Assembly: GCF_001518815.1 (NCBI RefSeq)
Contig: NZ_CP013987.1
Location: forward strand, 2,440,501 to 2,504,500
Direction of reading: 5' to 3'
DNA from: Pseudomonas oryzihabitans
Lineage (GTDB): Bacteria; Pseudomonadota; Gammaproteobacteria; Pseudomonadales; Pseudomonadaceae
Length of the DNA stretch: 64,000 nucleotides
A program made the translations under genes and the position numbers. Shown here piece after piece: positions 50,506 to 59,642 of this stretch. Numbering within the stretch: position 1 is the stretch's first letter; each line of letters begins with the position of its first letter. The notes beneath the pieces are model-generated. The model was not told the origin of the DNA and made no database searches. It saw only the letters and a list, made by a program, of their open reading frames with translations.

Positions 50506-51105
50506 TCAGCCAATGGCGACATGGCCCGGTTGCGCTGCGACCCGGCCCAGCCAGGCGCTGATCGCCGGAAAATCGTCCAGCGCAAAGCCGCCCTCCTCGG
50601 CCACATGGGTATAGGCATAGAGCGCGATATCGGCGATGGAGTAGCACTCGCCGACCAGGAAAGGCGTTCGCTGCAACTGCTGCTCCATCACTGCCAGCGC
50701 CCGGTAACCACGCGTCAGGCACTGTCGATGCTCGGCTCGACGCTCCTCTGGCATTCCCTGGTAGAGCTGGATGAAGCGTGCCACCGCCACATAGGGCTCG
50801 TGACTGTACTGTTCGAAGAATTGCCACTGCAGCACCTGGGTCCGTAGCCGCGGCTCGCGGGGCAGAAAGGTCGTGCCTTCGGCCAGGAAATTGAGGATGG
50901 CGTTGGACTCCCACAGGCAGGTGCCGTCTTCCAGTTCCAGTACCGGAATCTTGCCGTTGGGATTCTTTGCCAGGAACGCCTCGCGCTGGGTTTCACCGGC
51001 GAGGATATCGACCTCGTGCCAGTGATAGTCCAGCCCGAGCAGGTGCAGCATCAGCACCACCTTGTAGCAGTTGCCGGAACGACGATCGCCATAGACCTGA
51101 TACAT
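50506..51105 (-). CDS. Glutathione S-transferase family protein
   Basis: A 199-residue GST: N-terminal thioredoxin-like domain (MYQVYGDRRSGNCYKVVLML, NPNGKIPVLELEDGTCLWESNAI with the cis-Pro and Glu-Ser) and C-terminal helical domain (YSIADIALYAYTHVAEEGG). The likely catalytic region is SGNCYK, a Ser/Cys near the N-terminus. One base separates it from the aminotransferase, so the two form an operon. Substrate unknown. Confidence 0.9.
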   Translation of the reverse strand: MYQVYGDRRSGNCYKVVLMLHLLGLDYHWHEVDILAGETQREAFLAKNPNGKIPVLELEDGTCLWESNAILNFLAEGTTFLPREPRLRTQVLQWQFFEQYSHEPYVAVARFIQLYQGMPEERRAEHRQCLTRGYRALAVMEQQLQRTPFLVGECYSIADIALYAYTHVAEEGGFALDDFPAISAWLGRVAAQPGHVAIG

Positions 51106-51106
51106 C

Positions 51107-52276
51107 TCACAGCTCCTTGTTGGTAGGGGTGGCGTCCCGAATCACATCGGCCAGGCGCGCCAGGCCGGTATCCAGCCGCGCGGGCAGCACATGACTGAAA
51201 TTGAGTCGTAGCAGGCCAGGGTGTCGATCCGGATCGGCGAAGAAGGGCTCGCCCGGCATGAAGGCGACATCCTGTGCCAGCGCCCTGTCCAGTAGCGTAC
51301 GGGTATCCAGTGGCGTTTTCAGTCGCAGCCAGAAAAACAGGCCACCCTGGGGTAGCTCCCAGTCGGCGATATCGCTGAAGTGTCGCGTGAGCGCCGCGGC
51401 GAAACCGTCCCGGCGCTCGCGATAGAAACTGTGCAACTCGGCCAGGTGCCGCTCATAACGCTCACTGCCCAGCCACTGCAGCACCTGCCATTGGCTCATG
51501 CGGCAGGTATGCAGATCGGCGGCCTGCTTGAGGGCTCTTAGCGGCTGGAGCAGGTCGGGTGAGGCGATCAGATAGCCCACCCGCAAACCAGGCATCAGCG
51601 ACTTGGACAGACTGCCGGTATGGATCCAGGCGCTGCGCTTGAGCTGAGCGCACAGCGGCCGCGCCGGTGCGCCGTCGTAGCTGAGTTCGCGATAGGGCTC
51701 GTCCTCGACCAGGGTCACCGCGAATTCATCCAGCAGCGCCGCCACCGCCGCGCGATTGGCCGTGGAATAACGCACGCCGGAGGGATTCTGGAAGGTCGGG
51801 ATCAGATAGGCGAACGCTGGCCGCTGCTGCTCCAGGCGTTCACGCAGCTCCTCCAGATCGAGTCCCTCGGAGGTCAGGCTGACACCCAGGCACTCGGCGC
51901 CAAAGAACTGGAAGCTCTGCAGGGCCGCCAGGTAGGTAGGCCCTTCCACCAGTACCGGGGTGCCGACGTCGAGGTACAGCTTGGCGATCAGATCCAGCGC
52001 CTGCTGTGAGCCCGTGGTCACCAGCACTTGTTCCGCCGTGCAGTCCAGTCCATAGGCACGCGCCTGGGCGGCGATGGCCTCACGTAGCGCCGGTTCACCC
52101 TCGCTCATGCCGTACTGCCCAAGCCCGGGTGGCATTCCGCTCCAGTCCACGGTGGGCAGACAACACTCAGCCGGCAGGCCACCGGCGAAGGACATCACCT
52201 CCGGCCGCTGTGCCGCCGCCAGGATGTCACGGATCAGGCTGCTCTTGAGTCGGGTCACCCGTTCGGAAAATGCCAT
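51107..52276 (-). CDS. PLP-dependent aminotransferase (class I/II, MocR-less)
   Basis: A 389-residue fold-type I aminotransferase, similar to LysN/2-aminoadipate and aromatic aminotransferases. Seen: MSFAGGLPA, YGMSEGEPALREAIA, TTGSQQALDLIAK, PTFQNPSGV, VEDEPYRELSYDG and the PLP lysine Lys225 in SLSKSLMPGLRVGYL. No HTH domain, so not a MocR regulator. Divergent from a MarR gene across 80 bases that hold a MarR-type operator; first in a unit with GST. Substrate unknown. Confidence 0.88.
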   Translation of the reverse strand: MAFSERVTRLKSSLIRDILAAAQRPEVMSFAGGLPAECCLPTVDWSGMPPGLGQYGMSEGEPALREAIAAQARAYGLDCTAEQVLVTTGSQQALDLIAKLYLDVGTPVLVEGPTYLAALQSFQFFGAECLGVSLTSEGLDLEELRERLEQQRPAFAYLIPTFQNPSGVRYSTANRAAVAALLDEFAVTLVEDEPYRELSYDGAPARPLCAQLKRSAWIHTGSLSKSLMPGLRVGYLIASPDLLQPLRALKQAADLHTCRMSQWQVLQWLGSERYERHLAELHSFYRERRDGFAAALTRHFSDIADWELPQGGLFFWLRLKTPLDTRTLLDRALAQDVAFMPGEPFFADPDRHPGLLRLNFSHVLPARLDTGLARLADVIRDATPTNKEL

Positions 52277-52308
52277 CTGCCCTCCTGTGGCCTGCGGCCT
52301 GGCAATGA

Positions 52309-52323
52309 GTCAAACTACTTGAC
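52309..52323. promoter_or_regulatory. MarR-type operator 1
   Basis: GTCAA-ACTAC-TTGAC, a perfect inverted repeat with 5-base spacer in the divergent promoter region. A second site of the same form lies 42 bases away, centre to centre. Confidence 0.7.
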
Positions 52324-52350
52324 CGACCCTAATCCACCCTTGAAAGACAA

Positions 52351-52365
52351 GTCAATATGCTTGAC
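52351..52365. promoter_or_regulatory. MarR-type operator 2, over the marR start codon
   Basis: GTCAA-TATGC-TTGAC, identical arms and spacing to operator 1. The ATG of the MarR gene (52357) lies inside it, so bound repressor would also cover the start codon. Confidence 0.7.
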
Positions 52366-52818
52366 CTAAATCAGACCACCCAGCAGCGCCTGGTCATGGA
52401 GACCTTTTTCTTCGGTTACCAGGCCTTCACCGCCAAGGCCGACGACATGCTGGCCCGCCGTGGCCTGAGCCGAGTGCACCAGCGCATCCTGTTCTTCATC
52501 GCCCGCGAACCTGGGCTGAGCAACAAGGCCCTGCTGGAGGTGCTCAACGTCAGCAAGCAGGCGCTGAACATCCCGCTGCGGCAGTTGCTGGAGATGCAAC
52601 TCGTGATCATGGAGACGGATACCGCGGACAAGCGTAAACGGCGGCTGTCGCTGACCCGTGGCGGTGCGGCGCTGGAACAGACCCTGAGACGGGAACAGAT
52701 GCGGCTGGTGCAAGCAGCGCTGGGCGCGGTCGGCCCGGACGCCGCCGCGGGCTGGTTGGCGTTCAATCAGGCCTTGGCCGGCCATCACGATACCGCGGCT
52801 GTTAGTCAGGACAGTTGA
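52357..52818 (+). CDS. MarR-family regulator
   Basis: A 153-residue winged-helix repressor: FFIAREPGLSNKALLEVLNV recognition helix area, SKQALNIPLRQLLEMQLV, wing DTADKRKRRLSLTRGG. Two identical GTCAA-N5-TTGAC sites flank and cover its start, suggesting it represses itself and the divergent aminotransferase-GST unit. The ligand is unknown. Start could alternatively be the ATG at 52396, but the family begins near here. Confidence 0.88.
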   Translation: MLDLNQTTQQRLVMETFFFGYQAFTAKADDMLARRGLSRVHQRILFFIAREPGLSNKALLEVLNVSKQALNIPLRQLLEMQLVIMETDTADKRKRRLSLTRGGAALEQTLRREQMRLVQAALGAVGPDAAAGWLAFNQALAGHHDTAAVSQDS

Positions 52819-52926
52819 GCACACCTGATCGATCATGGAGAACTGTATCGGTCGTTCGCGGCCTCGGTGTACGGATACCGCCTGTCGACGCCTGGCTAAG
52901 CTGGCGCAAAGCCCAGGAATGTCCTC

Positions 52927-53532
52927 ATGACCGTCGAACTCCTCTCTGCCTTCATGCTCTTCGCCTTTGTCTCCTCCGCCACGCCGGGACCCAACAACAT
53001 GATGCTGCTGGCCTCAGGGGTCAACTTCGGCTTCCGGCGTACCCTGCCGCACATGTTCGGCATCAGCCTCGGTCATATGCTGCTGGTCATCTGTACCGGC
53101 CTGGGCCTGGGTCAGCTGTTCGTGCTCTATCCACCCCTGCAGATCGCCTTGCGGGTGATTGGTGGCGCCTACCTGCTCTATCTGGCCTGGAAACTGGCCA
53201 CCGCGTCAGCGCCCACACCACGGGAGACAGGCAGCGGCAAGCCCTTCGGCTTCTTTCAGGCCGCGGCCTTCCAGTGGGTGAATCCCAAGGCCTGGGTCAT
53301 GGCCATCGGCGCCGTCACTGCCTATATCCCGGCCGAGAACTTCACCGCCAACCTGTTGCTGGTCGCCGTGCTCTTCGCCCTGATCAACCTGCCCAGCGTC
53401 AGCCTCTGGACGCTGTTCGGCATGGGCTTGCGGCGGCTGCTCAGCAGTCCTGCGCGACTGCGATTGTTCAATTGGAGCATGGCGCTGCTGCTGGTACTGT
53501 CCCTCTACCCCATCCTGTTCGGCCATCACTGA
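52927..53532 (+). CDS. LysE/RhtB-family amino acid exporter
   Basis: A 201-residue membrane protein with about six helices. Landmarks: FVSSATPGPNNMMLLASGVNFG near the N-terminus, RVIGGAYLLYLAWKL, and QAAAFQWVNPKAWVMAIGA, all normal for LysE/RhtB exporters. It lies 108 bases after marR and seven bases before benE-like, so the three may be cotranscribed. Substrate unknown. Confidence 0.9.
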   Translation: MTVELLSAFMLFAFVSSATPGPNNMMLLASGVNFGFRRTLPHMFGISLGHMLLVICTGLGLGQLFVLYPPLQIALRVIGGAYLLYLAWKLATASAPTPRETGSGKPFGFFQAAAFQWVNPKAWVMAIGAVTAYIPAENFTANLLLVAVLFALINLPSVSLWTLFGMGLRRLLSSPARLRLFNWSMALLLVLSLYPILFGHH

Positions 53533-53539
53533 GGCTCGC

Positions 53540-54724
53540 ATGCACGCTGCTCCGCAACGGCTGACACCTCTGGCCGATAGCTCTCCCGCCGCCGTGGTCG
53601 CCGGTTTCGTCGCCATGCTGGTGGGCTACACCAGCTCCCTGGTGCTGATGTTCCAGGCCGGTCAGAACGCCGGCCTGAGCACCGGACAGATTTCCTCCTG
53701 GATCTGGGCGCTATCCATCGGCATGGCCGTGACTACCATCGGCCTCTCGCTGAAGTACCGCACCCCCATCGTCATCGCCTGGTCGACTCCGGGCGCCGCC
53801 CTGCTGGTCACCAGCCTGCCGTCGGTGCCCTACAGCGATGCCATCGGCGCCTTTGTGATCTGCGCGGTGCTACTTGCCCTCTGCGGCCTGACCGGTAGCG
53901 TCGACCGCCTGCTGCGCCGGGTACCGCCAGCGCTCGCCGCCGCCCTCCTGGCAGGCATCCTGTTTCGCATCGGCATCGAGATCTGCACTGCGGTCCAGCA
54001 CCAGACCGCGCTGGTACTGGGCATGGCCCTCGCCTATCTGGTGGCCAAGCGGCTGTGGCCGCGCTATTGCGTGCTGGTGGCCCTGATGGTCGGCCTCATG
54101 CTGGCCGCCGGGCTGGGCCTGCTGGATTTCCAAGGCTTGCGGCTGGAACTGGCCGTCCCGGTATGGACCGTGCCGACCTTTTCCCTGGCTGCCACCATCG
54201 GCATCGCCATCCCGCTGTTCGTGGTGGCCATGGCCTCCCAGAACATGCCCGGTATCGCCGTGCTGCGTACCGATGGCTACGACGTACCGGCTTCGCCGCT
54301 GATCGCCACCACAGGGATCGCTTCACTGCTACTGGCCCCCTTCGGCTCTCACGGCATCAACCTGGCGGCTATCAGCGCCGCGATCTGCACCGGCCCTCAG
54401 GCCCATGAAGATGCCAGCAAGCGCTACACCGCCGCAGTCTGGTGCGGCCTCTTCTATGGCATGGCCGGTCTGTTCGGTGCCACCCTGGCGGCGCTGTTCG
54501 CCTCCCTGCCGGGCGAACTGGTAATCTCGGTGGCCGCTCTGGCCCTGCTAGGTTCCATCATGAACGGCCTGCACGGCGCCCTGGCCGACCCTGGCCAGCG
54601 CGAACCGGCGCTGATCACCTTTCTGGTCACTGCCTCGGGGCTGACGCTGGCCGGCATCGGCTCCGCCTTCTGGGGCCTGGTGGCCGGTCTTTTGGCCAGT
54701 TTGCTACTCACCGCACGCCGCTAG
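53540..54724 (+). CDS. benE: BenE-family benzoate-type transporter
   Basis: A 394-residue membrane protein with about twelve helices of the BenE/YdcO family. Seen: VGYTSSLVLMFQAGQNAGLS, PIVIAWSTPGAALLV, MASQNMPGIAVLRTDGY and APFGSHGINLAAISAAICTG, which match the family. No benzoate-degradation genes adjoin it, so benzoate as substrate is only a family-based guess. GAGG ribosome site; start seven bases after the LysE-type stop. Confidence 0.88.
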   Translation: MHAAPQRLTPLADSSPAAVVAGFVAMLVGYTSSLVLMFQAGQNAGLSTGQISSWIWALSIGMAVTTIGLSLKYRTPIVIAWSTPGAALLVTSLPSVPYSDAIGAFVICAVLLALCGLTGSVDRLLRRVPPALAAALLAGILFRIGIEICTAVQHQTALVLGMALAYLVAKRLWPRYCVLVALMVGLMLAAGLGLLDFQGLRLELAVPVWTVPTFSLAATIGIAIPLFVVAMASQNMPGIAVLRTDGYDVPASPLIATTGIASLLLAPFGSHGINLAAISAAICTGPQAHEDASKRYTAAVWCGLFYGMAGLFGATLAALFASLPGELVISVAALALLGSIMNGLHGALADPGQREPALITFLVTASGLTLAGIGSAFWGLVAGLLASLLLTARR

Positions 54725-54781
54725 GAAACCTCAGCCCCTCCTGACCGGTCGGAACTGGATCCTTCACGTCAGGAGAACACC

Positions 54782-55783
54782 ATGTCCCGTACCAATCGCC
54801 AGTTCCTGCTCGCCAAGCGCCCGTCCGGAGAACCCACCGCCGACACCTTCGAGCGCGTCGAGCAGCCAGTCGGCGAACCCGGCGCCGGTCAGGTGCTGAT
54901 CAAGAACCTGTTTCTCTCTCTCGACCCGGCCATGCGTGGCTGGATGAACGAAGGCAAGTCCTATATCAAGCCCATCGGCATCGGCGAGGTCATTCGCGCG
55001 CTGGGCGTGGGTGAGGTAGTCGCATCCAACCACCCGGATTTCAAGACCGGCGACACGGTCAACGGCATGCTTGGCATCCAGGACTACTACCTCGGCGACC
55101 CCCAGGGCTTCTACAAGGTGGATCCCAGCAAGGCCAGCCTGCCTCAGTATCTCTCGGTGCTCGGCATGACCGGTCTGACCGCCTACTTCGGTCTGCTGGA
55201 GGTCGGTGAGCCCAAGGCTGGCCAGACCATCGTGGTCTCCGGCGCTGCCGGTGCGGTGGGCAGCATGGTCGGCCAGATCGGCAAGCTCAAGGCCTGCCAC
55301 GTAGTGGGCATCGCCGGCGGCGCGGAAAAGTGCCGCTATCTGATCGAGGAACTGGGCTTCGACGCCGCCATCGACTACAAAGCTGAACCGGATCTGGCGG
55401 CTGCGCTGCGTCGCGAATGCCCCAACGGTATCGACGTCTATTTCGACAACGTCGGCGGCGAAACCCTGGATGCGGTGCTGACACAGATCAACTTCCGCGC
55501 GCGGGTGGTGCTCTGTGGCGCCATCAGCCAGTACAACAGCGACAAGGTCCAGGGCCCGCAGAACTACCTGGCGCTGCTCAGCAACCGGGCACGCATGGAA
55601 GGTTTCATCGTGCTGGACCACGCCGCTCGCTACGCCGAAGCCCAACAGCAGCTGGCGATCTGGCTGGCCGATGGTCAGCTCAAATCCCGTGAGCACGTGG
55701 TGGAAGGCCTGGACACCTTCCCCGAGACCCTGATGAAGCTGTTCTCTGGCGAGAACTTCGGCAAGCTGGTTCTCAAGGTCTGA
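54782..55783 (+). CDS. curA: CurA-type NADP-dependent oxidoreductase
   Basis: A 333-residue medium-chain reductase of the leukotriene B4/curcumin reductase group. N-terminal NRQFLLAKRPSGEPT and FLSLDPAMRGWMN, nucleotide motif SGAAGAVGSMVGQI near residue 157, and GIDVYFDNVGGETLDAVL are diagnostic. Uses NADPH to reduce alkenal/one double bonds; the natural substrate is unknown. AGGAG precedes the ATG. A hairpin follows. Confidence 0.92.
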   Translation: MSRTNRQFLLAKRPSGEPTADTFERVEQPVGEPGAGQVLIKNLFLSLDPAMRGWMNEGKSYIKPIGIGEVIRALGVGEVVASNHPDFKTGDTVNGMLGIQDYYLGDPQGFYKVDPSKASLPQYLSVLGMTGLTAYFGLLEVGEPKAGQTIVVSGAAGAVGSMVGQIGKLKACHVVGIAGGAEKCRYLIEELGFDAAIDYKAEPDLAAALRRECPNGIDVYFDNVGGETLDAVLTQINFRARVVLCGAISQYNSDKVQGPQNYLALLSNRARMEGFIVLDHAARYAEAQQQLAIWLADGQLKSREHVVEGLDTFPETLMKLFSGENFGKLVLKV

Positions 55784-55807
55784 ACCAGGCGTCGGAAAAT
55801 CGTCACG

Positions 55808-55831
55808 AGCGGGCCGCTTGGGCGGTCCGCT
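55808..55831 (+). terminator. Possible terminator after curA
   Basis: Arms AGCGGGCCGC / GCGGTCCGCT (one G-T wobble) with a TTGG loop; no T-tract follows. Confidence 0.4.
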
Positions 55832-55956
55832 TGGGTAAAAGACGTCAACTTACAGACGGCCACTGGCCAGCATATCGCTAAGTAGTTGATTTTATTGATT
55901 CTCCTGAGCTGGCACGGTTCTCGCTGTAGCGAGGCCATCGGCCAAGGAGAACAGGC

Positions 55957-56880
55957 ATGGTCCCGCCCTCATCCAACACCATCAATCTCGATCGCGCGCG
56001 TCAACAGCGTAACGCCAGTCAGGCTGTCTTCAGCCGCGAAAGCAACCCTGAGGTCCTTGGCACGCTACGCCAACGCCTGACCTCCGTGCTGCAGTCGTCC
56101 CTGGATCTCGAACGGGTGCTGCAACTCTTCCAGCAGGAAGTGGGCACCCTGATCGAGCTACCCGGACTCAGCTACCGCCATGCGCGAGAAGACGTGGCCA
56201 TCCGCCTCGGTCTGGAAGAAGGTCATCAGGTGCATTACCACCTGAGCCAGGGTGACATCCGCCTGGGCGACCTGAGCTTCAGCCGTCACGACCCGTTTCG
56301 AGACAACGAACTCTCGGCCCTGGAATACCTGCTCGGCAGCCTGATGTTTCCCCTTCGCAACGCCCTGCTCTATCGCGAGGCCTTGAACAATGCCCTCCGC
56401 GATCCTCTGACCGGGGTCGGCAATCGCAGTGCCCTGGATCGTGCCCTGGTACGCGAACTGGAGTTGTCACGGCGTACCCAACAGCCGCTGTCGCTGCTGA
56501 TGCTGGATCTGGATCACTTCAAGCGCGTCAATGATCGCTTCGGCCACAGCGTGGGTGACGATGTGTTGCGCCAGACCGCCTGCACCCTCGGCAACAGCCT
56601 GAGAAGCATGGACATGGTCTTTCGCTTTGGCGGCGAGGAATTCTGCGTTCTGCTTTCGGCCACCGGCCATGAGGCGGCGCAGATCGTGGCCGAACGTCTG
56701 AGGGCGGCAGTGGAAACTCAGGGTACGACGGATGGGGCCATTCCACTGCCGGTGACCCTGAGCATCGGCCTGGCGACCTTGAGAGAGGTTGAGTCGCCGC
56801 GCTGCCTGGTGCTGCGCGCGGATCGAGCCCTCTACCAAGCCAAAGCCGAGGGCCGCAATCGCCTTTGCAGCCTGGCCTGA
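55957..56880 (+). CDS. Diguanylate cyclase (GGDEF)
   Basis: A 307-residue soluble protein: an N-terminal region (1-140) with helical segments and LSYRHAREDVAIRLGLEEGH that may be a degenerate GAF-like sensor, then a GGDEF domain. The active-site motif is GGEEF (225-229), with an inhibitory RxxD (Arg216-Asp219). No membrane helices. Should make c-di-GMP. Its own 170-base upstream region suggests separate control. Confidence 0.9.
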   Translation: MVPPSSNTINLDRARQQRNASQAVFSRESNPEVLGTLRQRLTSVLQSSLDLERVLQLFQQEVGTLIELPGLSYRHAREDVAIRLGLEEGHQVHYHLSQGDIRLGDLSFSRHDPFRDNELSALEYLLGSLMFPLRNALLYREALNNALRDPLTGVGNRSALDRALVRELELSRRTQQPLSLLMLDLDHFKRVNDRFGHSVGDDVLRQTACTLGNSLRSMDMVFRFGGEEFCVLLSATGHEAAQIVAERLRAAVETQGTTDGAIPLPVTLSIGLATLREVESPRCLVLRADRALYQAKAEGRNRLCSLA

Positions 56881-56911
56881 AGGTCGCCTGTAGCCAGGCG
56901 ACCGTTATTGC

Positions 56912-57964
56912 TTAACGGCGACCGCCCTTGCCAGTACCGCCACCGCTGGGCCCACGACGCGGGGCGATGCCCGGCGAGGTACGGCCCTTGCTGACCGGCT
57001 TGCGGCCCATCTCGCTGGGCCGTTCGGCCACGGCAGAGCCTTGGGGCTTGCTGGTTTTGCTGGTCTTGTTGCGCGAACCCCGACCGGCATCGATCGGCCG
57101 CGCGGTCTTGCGCTGCTGACGCTCGATCTTTTCCTTGGTCTTGCCCCCCATGGACGGGAGCGCTACCGGTGGCAGGCCGACTTCGCCCGCGAGGATGTCG
57201 ATCTCCGCCTGGTTCATTTCGCGCCAGCGTCCAACCGGCAGATCGCTGGTCATGAACACCGGACCGAAACGCACGCGCTTCAGACGGCTCACCACCAGAC
57301 CCTGGGATTCCCACAGCCGGCGTACTTCGCGGTTACGGCCCTCCATCACCACGCAATGGAACCAGTGGTTGAAGCCATCACCCTCAGGTGCCTGCTGGAC
57401 GTCGGTGAAGCGCGCAGGACCGTCTTCGAGGATCACCCCGTTCTTCAGGCGCAGCAGCATCTCTTCGGTCACCTCGCCACGGACCCGTACCGCGTACTCA
57501 CGGTCCATCTGGTAGGACGGGTGCATCAGCCGGTTGGCCAGTTCGCCATCGGTGGTGAACAGCAGCAGGCCGGTGGTGTTGATGTCCAGGCGACCAACGT
57601 TGATCCAGCGGCCCTGCTTGGGCTTGGGCAGTCGATCGAACACGGTCGGCCGACCTTCGGGGTCGTCACGGGTGCAGATCTCGCCTTCGGGCTTGTTGTA
57701 GATCAGCACACGCCGCACAACTTCCTCGGCCTGGTCGCGCTTGAGCAGGCGCCCGTCCACCGCGATGGCGTCCTTGGGCATGACCCTCAGACCCAGGGGG
57801 GCGACCACCCCGTTGACCTTGATGCGACCTTCGCCGATCCAGGCTTCAACATCGCGACGCGAGCCAACGCCCAGGCGCGACAGCACCTTCTGCAGCTTTT
57901 CGCCGGCTGGCGCAGGTGGGGTTTCGTCGAGGGATTCGTTTTGGAGATTCTTGTCGAGGGTCAT
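56912..57964 (-). CDS. rluB: RluB 23S rRNA pseudouridine synthase
   Basis: A 350-residue RsuA-type synthase making pseudouridine at 23S position 2605. N-terminal S4 domain ([20 protein letters not shown]), catalytic Asp in [14 protein letters not shown], then [18 protein letters not shown]. The C-terminal 70 residues are basic and low-complexity (Gly, Lys, Arg, Ser, Pro), ending [10 protein letters not shown], likely a disordered RNA-binding tail. ATG at 57964 follows GGGAGGTG; the longer frame is rejected. Confidence 0.94.
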   Translation of the reverse strand: MTLDKNLQNESLDETPPAPAGEKLQKVLSRLGVGSRRDVEAWIGEGRIKVNGVVAPLGLRVMPKDAIAVDGRLLKRDQAEEVVRRVLIYNKPEGEICTRDDPEGRPTVFDRLPKPKQGRWINVGRLDINTTGLLLFTTDGELANRLMHPSYQMDREYAVRVRGEVTEEMLLRLKNGVILEDGPARFTDVQQAPEGDGFNHWFHCVVMEGRNREVRRLWESQGLVVSRLKRVRFGPVFMTSDLPVGRWREMNQAEIDILAGEVGLPPVALPSMGGKTKEKIERQQRKTARPIDAGRGSRNKTSKTSKPQGSAVAERPSEMGRKPVSKGRTSPGIAPRRGPSGGGTGKGGRR

Positions 57965-58015
57965 CAGGCACCTCCCGGTGTAGTGGACGACAAAGGCACC
58001 ACGGAACGGGCGCCA

Positions 58016-58047
58016 GGAAAAAGACAGGGGCGCATGATAGCGCCCCT
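58016..58047 (-). terminator. Rho-independent terminator after eda
   Basis: Read on the minus strand: AGGGGCGC-TATCAT-GCGCCCCT followed by GTCTTTTTCC. It ends the zwf-pgl-eda transcript before rluB. Confidence 0.8.
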
Positions 58048-58059
58048 GCTCGCGCCAGC

Positions 58060-58245
58060 CTAGCGAGTGTGGTGTCTCAGAAGTTGACTGCACAATCTTG
58101 GCGGCGCTTTTTCGACTTTAGCGGCGTTGCCACTCCTCGCCATAGCCTTGCTATGACTCGTCCCGGCGCCTCGCCACATCGGAGCGCCGAACCGCCAAAA
58201 AATCACTCGCCAATTCTTGCACGAACTTTAGAGACACCGCACTAG
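58060..58245. mobile_element. MITE-like imperfect palindrome flanked by CTAG
   Basis: About 186 bases without a gene whose ends form inverted repeats: TGTGGTGTCTCAGAAGTT (58068-58085) against the reverse of AACTTTAGAGACACCGCA (58224-58241), 15 of 18 bases paired, extending imperfectly inward to a central CATAG-CCTTG-CTATG. CTAG stands at both outer edges (58060-58063, 58242-58245), which could be a duplicated target site. Looks like a small non-autonomous element or large structured repeat. Confidence 0.55.
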
Positions 58246-58272
58246 CCCAGTGGGTGACGGATGGCCGCAGGC

Positions 58273-58917
58273 TCAGTCGAGCGTCGCCAGGGCGTCGCGG
58301 CAGAGCTGTTCGACGCGCGTCCAGTCCTTGGCCTTCACCACATCGCCGGGCAGCATCCAGCTACCGCCCACGCACAGCAAGTTCGGCTGCTGGAAGTAGT
58401 TCTTTACATTGCCCGGATTGACGCCACCGGTGGGGCAGAACTTGAGCTCGGCGAAGGGACCAGCGAAGGCTTTCAGTGCATCCACACCGCCATAGACGTT
58501 GGCGGGGAACAGCTTGAAGCGGCGATAGCCAAGGCGGTACGCCTGCATGATTTCCGACGGCGTGGCGATGCCTGGCAGCAGCGGAATGGGTGCCGAAACC
58601 CCAGCCTGGAGGATCTCCTCGGTGGTACCGGGTGTGACGATGAACTGGGCACCGGCCTCGACCGCTGCGTCGAACATCCGCACATCGAGCACCGTGCCGA
58701 CCCCGACGTCCAGCTCGGGACGTTCCTGACGCAGCAGACGCACCGCATCCAGCCCATGGGCTGATCTCAGGGTGATCTCCAGCGCAGTGAGACCACCCGC
58801 GGCCATGGCGTCGGCGAACGGCAATACGTCGGCCGGATCGTTGATCACGATCACCGGCAGGATTCGCGCGCGGGCGCACAGGGCATCTAGGGTCGCGATC
58901 TTGTTCTGCATGTCCAA
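58273..58917 (-). CDS. eda: KDPG aldolase
   Basis: A 214-residue Entner-Doudoroff aldolase splitting 2-keto-3-deoxy-6-phosphogluconate into pyruvate and glyceraldehyde-3-phosphate. Seen: LPVIVINDP, ALEITLRSAHGLDAVR with the catalytic Glu, GVGTVLD, and the Schiff-base lysine in FKLFPANVYGG. A TTG start at 58917 is spaced seven bases from AGGAG, better than the ATG at 58911 (13 bases), so either is possible. Last gene of zwf-pgl-eda. Confidence 0.95.
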   Translation of the reverse strand: MDMQNKIATLDALCARARILPVIVINDPADVLPFADAMAAGGLTALEITLRSAHGLDAVRLLRQERPELDVGVGTVLDVRMFDAAVEAGAQFIVTPGTTEEILQAGVSAPIPLLPGIATPSEIMQAYRLGYRRFKLFPANVYGGVDALKAFAGPFAELKFCPTGGVNPGNVKNYFQQPNLLCVGGSWMLPGDVVKAKDWTRVEQLCRDALATLD

Positions 58918-58931
58918 AACTCAACTCCTCG

Positions 58932-59642
58932 TCAGGGGCACCAATAGACGACCAGGGGTTCGCGCAGGAACGCCTTGATCGGAGTGGCCAGCTCGTCGCC
59001 CTCGGCCAGAGCGGTTTCCAGTACCTGTCGCTTGCCCGCGCCTTGGACGGCGAGGATCTGCTGACGGGCGCGGCTCAGATAGGCACGGCTCAGGGTGATC
59101 CGGGTCTGGGGCGCGGATGGCGCTACGCCGGGAAAGCTCAAGCGTTCGCTGGTCGGGTCCAGGGCCTCTTCCAGGCCAGGACTGCCCGGGAACAGCGAGG
59201 CGGTATGGGCGTCATCGCCCATTCCCAGGACCAAGACATCAGGGGTCGCCAAGGCGTCGCGCAGGCGGGCCTCGGTCAGGGCCATGCCCTCTTCCGTGGT
59301 GGCCGCTGGCGTGTAGAGATCGACGAAACCCGCAGCAGCGGCCGGTCCCTGGAAAAGGTGCTTGCGCAACAGGCCGCCATTGCTGTCGGGATGGTCGCCT
59401 GGCACCCAACGCTCATCGGCCAGGGTGACCAGCACCTTGGACCAGTCCAGGTCGGCCTGGGCCAGACGCTCCAGGAAAGGCACCGGACTGCGGCCACCGG
59501 AAACGATCAGCAGCGCTTCGCCACGGGCAGCCAGGGCTTCGCGCAGCGCCGCGGTGACCGTCTCGGCCAGCGCCGCGGCGTGGGCCTCGCGGTCGGGCCA
59601 TTCGTGCAGGGTCACACCCTGCCCCAGATCAGATGTCGCCAT
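58932..59642 (-). CDS. pgl: 6-phosphogluconolactonase
   Basis: A 236-residue lactonase hydrolysing 6-phosphogluconolactone. Seen: [39 protein letters not shown], and [20 protein letters not shown], all family signatures. Overlaps the end of zwf by 14 bases and is followed within about 15 bases by eda. Confidence 0.95.
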   Translation of the reverse strand: MATSDLGQGVTLHEWPDREAHAAALAETVTAALREALAARGEALLIVSGGRSPVPFLERLAQADLDWSKVLVTLADERWVPGDHPDSNGGLLRKHLFQGPAAAAGFVDLYTPAATTEEGMALTEARLRDALATPDVLVLGMGDDAHTASLFPGSPGLEEALDPTSERLSFPGVAPSAPQTRITLSRAYLSRARQQILAVQGAGKRQVLETALAEGDELATPIKAFLREPLVVYWCP

